Of a stretch of DNA of 39,299 bases, positions 9,193 through 16,279 are shown one piece after another; positions within the stretch are counted from its first letter, which is position 1; each line of letters starts with the position of its first letter. A program made the translations under genes and the position numbers. A model generated the notes under the pieces. That model was not told where the DNA came from and searched no databases. It saw only the letters and a list, made by a program, of their open reading frames with translations. The stretch is from Bacillota bacterium (GTDB taxonomy: Bacteria; Bacillota; Proteinivoracia; UBA4975; VEMY01), in assembly GCA_009711825.1 (NCBI GenBank), contig VEMY01000046.1, positions 1 through 39,299 of the forward strand, written 5' to 3'.

Positions 9193-9419
9193 GCGGCGGA
9201 TGAAAGGGGTGACGCTTCTGGTTTACTCCCGGGCAGCGAAACGAGTTCTGAGGTATCCCTCCAATCCTTATTCAGAGCATGTGCCTGTGAATATTCCCAA
9301 AGGCCTCCTGCCCAGGGGTTGAGGGAAAAATTGCGTTCCGGCGGAACGCAAGGCGGCGTCCATTCCGGCGCGGGACAACAGACGAAAGCGGGACCGTTAG
9401 TGGTTCCGCTTTTATTTCT
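9193..9419 (+). ncRNA. Candidate structured small RNA between ileS and birA
   Basis: The 358-base gap between ileS and birA holds no convincing protein. Strong pairing is visible: ACTCCCGGGCAG (9225-9236) with CTGCCCAGGGGT (9308-9319), a 12-position helix with one mismatch; TCTGA (9247-9251) with TCAGA (9272-9276) inside it; GACGC (9211-9215) with GCGTC (9356-9360) outside it; and a 9-bp hairpin TTGCGTTCC/GGAACGCAA at 9331-9351. The unit ends in a Rho-independent terminator. A promoter-like pair lies just upstream. It does not match T-box, SRP, RNase P or tmRNA sequence landmarks. A size near 225 nt would allow a 6S-like RNA, but I cannot confirm this. A 40-codon ORF from ATG 9200 is a weaker alternative. 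Confidence 0.4.
9385..9419 (+). terminator. Rho-independent terminator upstream of birA
   Basis: AAAGCGGGACC pairs with GGTTCCGCTTT (one G-T pair) around GTTAGT, followed by a T-rich tail (TTTATTTCTT). It ends either the candidate small RNA or read-through from ileS. Confidence 0.8.
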
Positions 9420-9472
9420 TATGGTTTTAGGTTACTATAGATTGAGCAGAGTTGTTTAGGGATGTGGGTTGT

Positions 9473-10231
9473 ATGAGCATTATTGATGATGTACGCGCTG
9501 CCGGTGACTTGCTGCCACCGGGGTTCCAGATGCGTTTTTTTGAGCAACTGGACTCCACTAACAATGCCGCCCTGGACGGGGACTGGCCGGAATTCACGGT
9601 GCTGGCGGCCGACAGTCAACGCAGCGGGCGGGGCCGGTTGGGGCGTAGTTGGACATCGATCCCCGGCCGGAACCTCTATGTCAGCATCGTTCTCTTCCCC
9701 CAACGGCAAACGCTGGAGTGGGGTAGTTTGTCACTTGTCACCGGTGTAGCGGTGGCCAAGGCGCTGGCGGGGCTGGGGTTTTCTCCCCGTTTAAAATGGC
9801 CTAATGATGTCTTGCTGGCAGGTAAAAAGGTCGCCGGTGTGCTCTGTGAAGCGCGCAATGCCAAGCTGGTCGCGGGCATCGGCCTCAATGTCAATCAGGT
9901 TGAGTTTGCCGACGATCTTAGGCATCGGGCAACTTCGCTGCGAGAGCAACGGGGGAGGGGTTTGAGCCGCAGCATGGTGCTGGCTGCAGTGATGAATAGT
10001 TTTGCCGGATGTTATAGATTATGGCAGAGCGCCGGGTTTTTTGCTCTAGCCAGCCAGTGGTCCGAATTAGATCTGCTGGCTGGAGAATTTGTCCGGGTGG
10101 CCTTCGGTGCCAAAGTTGTCCAGGGCCGGGCACGGGGTATTGATGAACAGGGGCAGTTGCTGGTGGTGGACACTGCTGGAAAAATCCGGGCGTTGAATAG
10201 CGGCGAAGTAAGTATCGAATATGGGTACTGA
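9473..10231 (+). CDS. birA: Biotin--[acetyl-CoA carboxylase] ligase, lacking the repressor domain
   Basis: Attaches biotin to the carrier domain of biotin-dependent carboxylases through biotinyl-AMP. Family motifs are clear: GRGRLGRSW at residues 52-60 (adenylate-binding loop), KWPND at 108-112, KVAGVLCE and GIGLNVN. A C-terminal SH3-like domain ends in LNSGEVSIEYGY. With 253 residues and no N-terminal HTH it belongs to the monofunctional (class I) ligases and should not repress bio genes. The start is ATG at 9473; only a weak GGGATG/GTGGG stretch precedes it, but the in-frame TTG at 9452 has no better site. It is closed by a terminator at 10254-10290. Confidence 0.93.
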   Translation: MSIIDDVRAAGDLLPPGFQMRFFEQLDSTNNAALDGDWPEFTVLAADSQRSGRGRLGRSWTSIPGRNLYVSIVLFPQRQTLEWGSLSLVTGVAVAKALAGLGFSPRLKWPNDVLLAGKKVAGVLCEARNAKLVAGIGLNVNQVEFADDLRHRATSLREQRGRGLSRSMVLAAVMNSFAGCYRLWQSAGFFALASQWSELDLLAGEFVRVAFGAKVVQGRARGIDEQGQLLVVDTAGKIRALNSGEVSIEYGY

Positions 10232-10253
10232 ACCATAAATTGGCGGAAATAAG

Positions 10254-10290
10254 ACGCTGAAAGGGCTTGTCCCGACAGCGTTTTTCTTTT
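10254..10290 (+). terminator. Rho-independent terminator of birA
   Basis: ACGCTG pairs with CAGCGT, with AGGGCTTGTCCC extending the stem, followed by TTTTTCTTTTT. It isolates birA from the ftsE operon. Confidence 0.85.
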
Positions 10291-10311
10291 TATAATAAAT
10301 AAGCAAGATTT

Positions 10312-10341
10312 TTGCGGTTTTTTGTAGAGAATCGAATTATT
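10312..10341 (+). promoter_or_regulatory. Weak candidate promoter for the ftsEX operon
   Basis: TTGCGG (10312-10317) and ATTATT (10336-10341) are 18 bases apart, in the only gap between the birA terminator and ftsE. The match is poor, so this is placed mainly by context. Confidence 0.3.
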
Positions 10342-10413
10342 TTGAAGGATTGTTAACAAATCTTGTCGAATTATTGCATGCCGAGCATTTTCCGGGAAGG
10401 GACTGAAAACCAC

Positions 10414-11100
10414 TTGATCTCGTTTATAAATGTAAACTATTCGTACCCCAATGGCACCAATGCTTTGTCCAATGTCAGTTTCCATATCGATAAAGGTGAA
10501 TTTGTGTTTCTCGTCGGCCCCAGCGGCGCCGGCAAATCATCTATTCTCAAACTGATCTTTCGGGAAATTGTTACAGGCTCAGGCCAGGTTATTGTCCACG
10601 AGCAAAACCTGGGCAGGATGAAGCGCCGGCACGTTCCTTATTTACGCAGGAAAACCGGCGTTGTCTATCAGGATTTCCGGCTGCTGCCGGAGAAAACGGC
10701 GGCGGAAAATGTCGCCTTTGCCCTGGAGGTTATCGAAACTCCTGGCAAACAAATTCGTCGTATGGTAAACCAGGCTCTAGATATCGTCGGTTTGTCGGGA
10801 AAAGCGAATCGGTTCCCCCAGCAATTATCCGGCGGTGAGCAACAGCGGGTGGCCCTGGCCAGGGCAATTGTCAACAACCCGCCGTTATTGGTCTGCGACG
10901 AACCAACCGGAAACCTTGACCCTACCACATCCTGGAACATCATTCAATTGCTTAACGAAATTAATATGCAAGGTACCACTCTGTTAATAGCCACCCATGA
11001 CCGAGATGTAGTTGACAAAATGAACAGGCGGGTATTGGAAATGAAGGACGGCGTCCTGGTCCGCGATGTTAACAGAGGGGTGTATGTAAATGAAGCTTAG
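10414..11100 (+). CDS. ftsE: Cell division ATP-binding protein FtsE
   Basis: ATPase of the FtsEX complex, which transmits ATP hydrolysis across the membrane to activate peptidoglycan hydrolases during division or elongation. Walker A GPSGAGKS is at residues 35-42, followed by VVYQDFRLLPEKTAAENV, the signature LSGGEQQRVALARA, Walker B LLVCDEPTGNLDP and ATHD. I place the start at TTG 10414: it gives the canonical FtsE N terminus (MISFINVNYSYPNG) and a standard 228 residues, with GGAAGGGA 11-12 nt upstream. In-frame starts at 10363 and 10378 are possible but would add an unusual leader. It overlaps ftsX by 11 bases. Confidence 0.93.
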   Translation: MISFINVNYSYPNGTNALSNVSFHIDKGEFVFLVGPSGAGKSSILKLIFREIVTGSGQVIVHEQNLGRMKRRHVPYLRRKTGVVYQDFRLLPEKTAAENVAFALEVIETPGKQIRRMVNQALDIVGLSGKANRFPQQLSGGEQQRVALARAIVNNPPLLVCDEPTGNLDPTTSWNIIQLLNEINMQGTTLLIATHDRDVVDKMNRRVLEMKDGVLVRDVNRGVYVNEA

Positions 11101-11992
11101 AAACGTGTCCCATTTCTTCCGTGAGGCGGGAGTGGGTATTTGGCGCAATGGCTGGATGAGTTTTGCCTCGATTGTTGTTGTTGTCCTTACGTTGTTAATT
11201 ATGGGTTCGTTTACGATTATCAATCTCAACATTCAGGCCATCACCGATGAAATTAAAAGCCAGGTTGAGATCATTGCTTATCTGGAAGAAGAGACTGAGG
11301 AAGAGCCGGAAGCGGTGGATGAGTTGCGCTCCCAACTAACGGCCCTTAACGGCGTGCAGCAGGTGTCTTACGTCACCAAGGACGAGGCCTTGGACCGACT
11401 GCGGGAACGCTTGGGCGACCGGGCCGGCATAACCGATGGTCTGGAGCGTAATCCCCTGCCTTCCAGTTTTGAGGTTCGTCCCCATGATCCCGAGCAGACA
11501 GCACAATTGGCGGCGTCAATTGCCGCTCTCCCGGGAGTGGAAAGTGTTGACTTCGGACAGGAAATTGTCGATCAATTGCTGGCATTTACCGATGGAGTGC
11601 AAATGTTTGGCTATGCTATCATAGCATTCCTGGGTGTAATATCGCTGTTCCTGATTGCCAACACCATTAAACTCACCGTCTACTCCCGTCGGCGTCAGAT
11701 TAATATCATGAAGTTTGTCGGCGCTACCGATTGGTTCATCCGGTGGCCATTTATTCTCGAAGGTGTGTTCCTTGGGTTTTTGGGGGCGCTGATTACGTAC
11801 TTGATTCTGTTTTACGGGTACAGCGTGCTTTACCAGAATGCCAGCGCCTGGATGTACCATAATTTCATGTCAGTGCGGATGGTGGTGCCGGAGGTGGCAA
11901 GCAGGGAACTGCTGAGGATATTATTTGCCATGGGTGCCGGGATTGGCGCTGTGGGCAGCGGCATTTCGGTGCGCAGGTTCCTCAAGGTCTAA
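11090..11992 (+). CDS. ftsX: Cell division protein FtsX
   Basis: Membrane partner of FtsE. The protein is 300 residues, with a short cytoplasmic N terminus (FFREAGVGIWRNGWMSFAS), a first membrane helix, an extracytoplasmic domain of about 125 residues (QVEIIAYLEEETEEE onward, with ALPGVESVDFG) that contacts the hydrolase, then three more helices: the FGYAIIAFLGVISLFLIANTIKL segment, a WPFILEGVFLGFLGALITY segment and a final one near the C terminus. The RRRQINIMKFVGAT loop is a family hallmark. The ATG lies in the last codons of ftsE with GGGGTG upstream, so translation is coupled. The next gene encodes the likely extracellular partner. Confidence 0.95.
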   Translation: MKLRNVSHFFREAGVGIWRNGWMSFASIVVVVLTLLIMGSFTIINLNIQAITDEIKSQVEIIAYLEEETEEEPEAVDELRSQLTALNGVQQVSYVTKDEALDRLRERLGDRAGITDGLERNPLPSSFEVRPHDPEQTAQLAASIAALPGVESVDFGQEIVDQLLAFTDGVQMFGYAIIAFLGVISLFLIANTIKLTVYSRRRQINIMKFVGATDWFIRWPFILEGVFLGFLGALITYLILFYGYSVLYQNASAWMYHNFMSVRMVVPEVASRELLRILFAMGAGIGAVGSGISVRRFLKV

Positions 11993-12049
11993 ATTCGGGG
12001 GGTGAGGTGATAGGTTAACATGGGCAATTAGGGTGATAAAAACGGGCTT

Positions 12050-12073
12050 CCGGGATGCCTGGGGGCGTCCCGG
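12050..12073 (+). other. GC-rich hairpin between ftsX and the M23 gene
   Basis: CCGGGATGCC pairs with GGCGTCCCGG (one T-G pair) around TGGG. No T-tract follows, so it is not a standard terminator. It may protect or separate the two mRNA segments. Confidence 0.5.
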
Positions 12074-12113
12074 CGGCCTACAGTTATAAGAGAAGCATTT
12101 GGGAGGAGGGGAC

Positions 12114-13352
12114 TTGAAAGTGACTCGTAATAGATGGAAGTTATACACAGTATTGATGTTGGTTGTAACCTTAGTTATCGGCATGGCATTGCCGGCTTTC
12201 GCCAGTCTAGACGATGCCCGGGATGAATTGGATGAGATTCGCCGGGAGCGGGAGCAGATGGAAGCGGAAATGGAAGCAGCTCAATCAGAACTGGAACGGC
12301 TGGTCAATCGTCTAGAGCGGTTGGAGTCTGATTTGGTCAGCGCGCAACAGACTCTAGTCCGCCTCAACAGGGAAATCAGTGAAGCGGAAGATCTGATTGC
12401 CCGCCAGGCAAAAAAGATTGAAGAAACCATCAAGGAGATAGAGGAAACAGAAACATATCTGGAAGAGCAGACCGAATACCTCGAAGCGCGTCTGCAATCA
12501 ATGTATAAAAACGGCACCGTAAGTTATCTCGAGGTTCTGTTCTCTGCCACCAGTTTTACCGACTTCTTGTCCCGGTTTGGATTTTTACGTTCGCTGATTG
12601 AATCAGATGTGGAGTTGGTGGAAGCAATCGAGGCTGCCCGGGATAAGTTGGAAGAGGACAAGGCGTTTCTGGAAGCGGAACTAGAGCGTCAAGAAGAGCG
12701 TCGGGATCAGCTTGCTGAGGACCGGGTCAAGGCTGAACAGGAGCAGGTTCGTATTTCCGATATGATTAGTGAGCAACAACGTTTACGGGATGCGGCCCAG
12801 GCCCAGATGAGCGAAACCGAGGAATATATCCGCGGTCTCGAGCAAGATGAGAAGCATATGGAGGACTTGATTCGCCGAATGGAGGAGGAAGGTAGGTTTA
12901 ACGAGGGCGAAGCTCCTTCCCAGCTGTTCTGGCCGGTGGTTCTCCAGGACACAGGTTCGAAGGTTTACTTCATTATCAGCGGCTGGCGGACACCGTCCCG
13001 TCCCAATCACAATGGTATCGATATCGCCCCGCCCCACTTCAATAGTATTGGCCATCGCAATTACGGCGGAAGCAATCCGGCCATTGCAGTCGCCTCTGCC
13101 AGCGGCACGATTCTGGAAGCGGGCTGGAATAATTCCTATGGCTGGTATGCGATTATCGACCATGGCGGCGGTTGGTGGACCAGATATGCCCATTTGCATC
13201 TAAAACCGGACTATAGTGTGGGCGATTTTATTGCCGCCGGTCAAATGGTGGGCTACATCGGCAGCACCGGAAACAGTACCGGACCGCATTTGCACTATGA
13301 GGTTTATATCAACGGCACGCGTGTTAACCCAGAACCGTTGTTGACGCGGTAA
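12114..13352 (+). CDS. Coiled-coil M23 peptidase, EnvC/CwlO-like FtsEX partner
   Basis: Secreted murein hydrolase or hydrolase activator of 412 residues. A signal peptide ends at about AFA-S (residue 31). A long coiled coil follows (about residues 35-260, rich in E, R, L and Q, e.g. EAAQSELERLVNRLERLES). The C-terminal M23 LytM domain has H299 and D303 in NHNGID and H392/H394 in GPHLHYE, so the zinc site appears intact, unlike EnvC-type activators with lost residues. The position directly after ftsEX matches the role of EnvC in E. coli or CwlO in B. subtilis. The start is TTG at 12114 with GGAGG 7 nt upstream; the in-frame TTG at 12099 precedes that site. Confidence 0.9.
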   Translation: MKVTRNRWKLYTVLMLVVTLVIGMALPAFASLDDARDELDEIRREREQMEAEMEAAQSELERLVNRLERLESDLVSAQQTLVRLNREISEAEDLIARQAKKIEETIKEIEETETYLEEQTEYLEARLQSMYKNGTVSYLEVLFSATSFTDFLSRFGFLRSLIESDVELVEAIEAARDKLEEDKAFLEAELERQEERRDQLAEDRVKAEQEQVRISDMISEQQRLRDAAQAQMSETEEYIRGLEQDEKHMEDLIRRMEEEGRFNEGEAPSQLFWPVVLQDTGSKVYFIISGWRTPSRPNHNGIDIAPPHFNSIGHRNYGGSNPAIAVASASGTILEAGWNNSYGWYAIIDHGGGWWTRYAHLHLKPDYSVGDFIAAGQMVGYIGSTGNSTGPHLHYEVYINGTRVNPEPLLTR

Positions 13353-13393
13353 TAGTTGCTGCGTTTTGGAATATACTTTAGATAGCGTTTTAC

Positions 13394-13426
13394 AGGCCAT
13401 CTCTAATCAAGATGGCCTCTGTTTTA
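13394..13426 (+). terminator. Hairpin with short T-run between the M23 and S41 genes
   Basis: AGGCCATCT and AGATGGCCT form a perfect 9-bp stem around CTAATCA, followed by CTGTTTT. It is probably an internal or partial terminator that lowers expression of the downstream protease genes relative to ftsEX. Confidence 0.65.
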
Positions 13427-13447
13427 GGAAGGCAGGTGTGTTTGTAC

Positions 13448-14872
13448 ATGAATAAACAACGTATTTATAAGGTGCTGGCTGTGATTTTGGTGGTTGGCCT
13501 ATTGGCCTCCGGCAGTGTGCTGGGTTTTGTGTTTGGATATTCCCGGGGCATCAACAGTCAACAGGCAATGTGGCGAAGCGGTGAATGGGGAAAACTGAAC
13601 GATGCGCTCTACCATATCGAAAACTTCTACATCAACGAGAGCGATCGGGAGCAGCTTCTGGAGGGCGCATTGCGGGGGCTGGTTGACAGCCTCGAAGACC
13701 CCTATAGTTCTTACTTGAACGCGGAAGAAATGGAGGAAATGGAAATCTCCTCCGGAGGCAGTTATTCCGGCATCGGAGTGGAAGTGACCATGGAAGACAA
13801 CCGCATCACCATCCTCGCTCCCTTCCGTGGCTCTCCGGCAGAAGATGCGGGGTTGATGCCCGGCGACAAAATCGTCGAGGTGGATGGCCGTAATCTGGAG
13901 GGAATGAATCTTGACGACGCCATCAAATATATCCGCGGTGAGGCGGGGACCGAGTTGACCCTGGGGATTATCCGGGAAGGCCGCGCCAATATCTTTCACG
14001 TTACCCTGACCCGGGCGGAGATTCACCGCAGTTCAGTGGAGTATCAGATGCTCACCAACGATATTGGATATTTGAACTTGACCCGTTTTGCCGACGGCTC
14101 CACCGAAGAGTTTGCCCAGGCAGTTACCGATCTGCGGAGTCAGGGGATGGATGGATTAATTTTAGATCTCAGGGGCAATCCCGGCGGTTATCTGGATGTG
14201 GCAATCAACATCGCTCGCCAGGTTGTGCCTGAGGGCTTGATAGTCTATACCAAAGACCGTGATGGTGAGCGAACCAGCGAGTTTCGCTCCAATCTTAGGG
14301 AACGGGGCTACCCCATGGTTTTGCTGGTCGATGAGTTAAGCGCCAGTGCCTCGGAGATTCTTGCCGGCGCCCTTAAGGATTCTGACGGGGCTGTGTTGGT
14401 GGGTGCAAACACGTATGGCAAGGGGACGATTCAACGCTATTACGAGCTGGGTGACGGATCAGTTGTCAAGCTAACTATGTCTAGGTTCTATACCCCCAAC
14501 GGGTTGCGGATTGACGGAAATGGGGTCGCTCCCGATTACGAGGTGGAACTGGAAGCAGCCGCCCGGTTGCCCCACTTGCCGTTCTTGGGCACGATTGAAC
14601 CCGGCGACGATAAATTAAATGTGGTGCAGTTACAAATGATGTTGGAGGCTTTGGATTACTATCAAGGTGAGGCCACTGGCTACTATGATGAAGCGACTGT
14701 TGCCGCCGTACGGGCGTTTCAGAATGCCAACAATCTGTCGGCCAGCGGTCTTGTCGACCGCCAGACTACCGAGCGACTGAACCAGCGATGGGAAACGTAC
14801 TCCAGGGATGCAGATACTCAGTTGGCTAAGGCCCGCGAACTGATTCAGGATTTGATCAGGCAGGAGAACTGA
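13448..14872 (+). CDS. ctpA: Carboxy-terminal processing protease (S41) with PDZ and peptidoglycan-binding domains
   Basis: Extracytoplasmic serine protease anchored by an N-terminal membrane helix (about residues 7-30). A PDZ domain follows (about 85-170: GIGVEVTMEDNRITILAPF, AGLMPGDKIVEVDG), then the S41 catalytic domain with SASASE at residues 298-303 and catalytic lysine K325 in YGKGTIQ. The C terminus carries a PG_binding_1 domain (VVQLQMMLEALDYY, AVRAFQNANNL) that would hold it at the wall. At 474 residues it is normal for the CtpA/CtpB group. The start is ATG at 13448; GTG/TTG codons 4 and 2 codons upstream are alternatives. In B. subtilis ctpB also lies between ftsEX and minJ, so the order is conserved with the M23 gene inserted. 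Confidence 0.92.
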   Translation: MNKQRIYKVLAVILVVGLLASGSVLGFVFGYSRGINSQQAMWRSGEWGKLNDALYHIENFYINESDREQLLEGALRGLVDSLEDPYSSYLNAEEMEEMEISSGGSYSGIGVEVTMEDNRITILAPFRGSPAEDAGLMPGDKIVEVDGRNLEGMNLDDAIKYIRGEAGTELTLGIIREGRANIFHVTLTRAEIHRSSVEYQMLTNDIGYLNLTRFADGSTEEFAQAVTDLRSQGMDGLILDLRGNPGGYLDVAINIARQVVPEGLIVYTKDRDGERTSEFRSNLRERGYPMVLLVDELSASASEILAGALKDSDGAVLVGANTYGKGTIQRYYELGDGSVVKLTMSRFYTPNGLRIDGNGVAPDYEVELEAAARLPHLPFLGTIEPGDDKLNVVQLQMMLEALDYYQGEATGYYDEATVAAVRAFQNANNLSASGLVDRQTTERLNQRWETYSRDADTQLAKARELIQDLIRQEN

Positions 14873-14873
14873 G

Positions 14874-16190
14874 ATGCCGCCACTCTGGGAGTTGTTTGAG
14901 TTAGTTGTCCAGAGCTATGTTTACGCTATATTGGGGGTCGGCATGGGAACTTTGTTTCCATTCCTGTTGATGATAGTGCTGACAATTGTTTTCATGCAGC
15001 ATAACCGTCAGGCCCAGCTGGAGACTCAGCTCTTTGGTATGCCCTTCTCCCGGCCGCTGCGCCAGACCTTGGTCTCACTGGGATATGGCTTGATTGGCGG
15101 TCTGTTGGCCAGCATGCTGATGGTCAGCTTGGGGATTGCCTTGTCTGAATCCACCGGCATTCAATATGTTTGGCCGGTTGTGATTTTGCTGATGATGATC
15201 CGCCCCCGGTTCATGTGCTTTGCCTATGGAGGTGGGATTGTCGGGGTCTTGAGTCTGCTGCTCAAAGGCCTGGCCGAATTGGTGCCGACAGTGGCGAGTT
15301 TTCCGCTGGCTGCCGGGCTGATGGCCGTAGATTTGCCTTCATTAATGGCCTTGGTAGCACTGCTACACCTCACCGAAAGCTTCCTGATTTTTGTCAGCGG
15401 TCATATCAATGCCAGCCCGATTATTATGGAGTCACCCCGGGGTGAGGTTGTCGGTGGCTTTATGCTTCAGCGTTTCTGGCCGCTGCCGTTGGCGGCGTTA
15501 TTGGCCATGTCCGTCAGTCCGGAGCTAATTAGCGGCGACAGTATTGCCATGCCCGACTGGTGGCCGCTGCTCCAGCCGGGAGTTACGCCCGAGCCGGGAA
15601 GTGAGCTTTTGTTGACGGTGTTGCCGATTGTTGCTGCCCTGGGGTACTCGGATATTGCAGTTGCCCATAGTCCCAAAGAGAAAAGCAGGATTTCTGCCCG
15701 CAACTTGTTGCTGTACAGCATTGTTTTGCTGGGGCTAGCTTTGATTGCTGGCCATTGGCGGTTTCTGCAATTGCTGCCGGTATTGTTCGCGCCCCTAGGG
15801 CACGAATATCTGATTCAGGTGGGGAACAGCCGCGAGTGGGCCAAACAACCCCGCTACCGGGGCAGGGCCCGGGGGGTCACCCTGTTGACGGTTTTACCGG
15901 GTTCGCCAGCCGCAGACAAGGGACTGAATACTGGATGGGTAGTTTTAAATGTCAATGGTTATGATGTAAACACCCGCCGGGAATTGGAAACAGCGCTGCA
16001 GTCTTTTCCCGGGCTTGCAGATTTGGAAATGGTTTCGCCGGAAGGGGAACACAAGCAGGTGCAGGTTCATCAGCGTTCTGGTCGTCTGGGACTGGTGCCG
16101 ATGCCTGATCCCGATGAACAGGGAACTTTTCTTAAACTACAAAGCAAAGGCTTTTTATCCCGCAAATGGGAGCAATGGCGAAAACGATAA
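14874..16190 (+). CDS. Multi-pass membrane protein with C-terminal PDZ domain, MinJ-like
   Basis: Protein of 438 residues with about eight hydrophobic segments, from YVYAILGVGMGTLFPFLLMIV to LLYSIVLLGLALIAGHW, followed by a cytoplasmic PDZ-like domain near residues 340-410 (TLLTVLPGSPAADKGLNTGWVVLNVNGYDV). This layout, and the position right after ctpA behind ftsEX, match B. subtilis MinJ (YvjD), which links DivIVA to MinCD at the pole and septum. The start is ATG at 14874, one base after the ctpA stop, with CAGGAG upstream, so it is in the same operon. MinJ function is inferred from layout and synteny; the PDZ tail could serve another scaffold role. A terminator follows. Confidence 0.82.
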   Translation: MPPLWELFELVVQSYVYAILGVGMGTLFPFLLMIVLTIVFMQHNRQAQLETQLFGMPFSRPLRQTLVSLGYGLIGGLLASMLMVSLGIALSESTGIQYVWPVVILLMMIRPRFMCFAYGGGIVGVLSLLLKGLAELVPTVASFPLAAGLMAVDLPSLMALVALLHLTESFLIFVSGHINASPIIMESPRGEVVGGFMLQRFWPLPLAALLAMSVSPELISGDSIAMPDWWPLLQPGVTPEPGSELLLTVLPIVAALGYSDIAVAHSPKEKSRISARNLLLYSIVLLGLALIAGHWRFLQLLPVLFAPLGHEYLIQVGNSREWAKQPRYRGRARGVTLLTVLPGSPAADKGLNTGWVVLNVNGYDVNTRRELETALQSFPGLADLEMVSPEGEHKQVQVHQRSGRLGLVPMPDPDEQGTFLKLQSKGFLSRKWEQWRKR

Positions 16191-16198
16191 TTATGTAA

Positions 16199-16233
16199 AC
16201 CAGGGGCGAACAAAAATTCGCCCCTGGTCTTTT
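16199..16233 (+). terminator. Rho-independent terminator of the ftsEX-ctpA-minJ operon
   Basis: ACCAGGGGCGAA pairs perfectly with TTCGCCCCTGGT (12 bp, CAAAAA loop), followed by CTTTT. It lies 9 bases after the MinJ-like stop codon. Confidence 0.88.
16207..16220 (+). promoter_or_regulatory. LexA/DinR-like operator upstream of uvrB
   Basis: CGAAC-AAAA-ATTCG resembles the Gram-positive LexA box (CGAAC-N4-GTTCG) with one arm mismatch. It lies in the apex of the terminator hairpin and about 33 bases upstream of the uvrB -10. The hairpin's symmetry raises the chance of a coincidental match. Confidence 0.4.
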
Positions 16234-16249
16234 AATTAAGATTCATTAC

Positions 16250-16258
16250 TGGTATAAT
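16250..16258 (+). promoter_or_regulatory. Extended -10 promoter of uvrBAC
   Basis: TGG-TATAAT is a perfect -10 with the extended TGn element. The -35 position (TTTTAA, 17-base spacing) is weak, as is common for extended -10 promoters. It lies 21 bases before the uvrB start. Confidence 0.75.
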
Positions 16259-16279
16259 CCTGCTGAAGGAGTGATTATC

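Noticed and set aside
9115-9420. A second T-box, cobalamin riboswitch or SRP RNA after ileS
   Set aside because: No GGTGGNACCGCG, no cobalamin-box sequence and no SRP Alu/tetraloop landmarks were found.
9130-9459. 109-codon frame after ileS
   Set aside because: Low-complexity G/A/R/S composition, no ribosome binding site, and it runs through the terminator stem; it is better explained as non-coding.
12050-12073. Terminator between ftsX and the M23 gene
   Set aside because: A strong stem, but no T-tract follows, so it is listed only as a hairpin.
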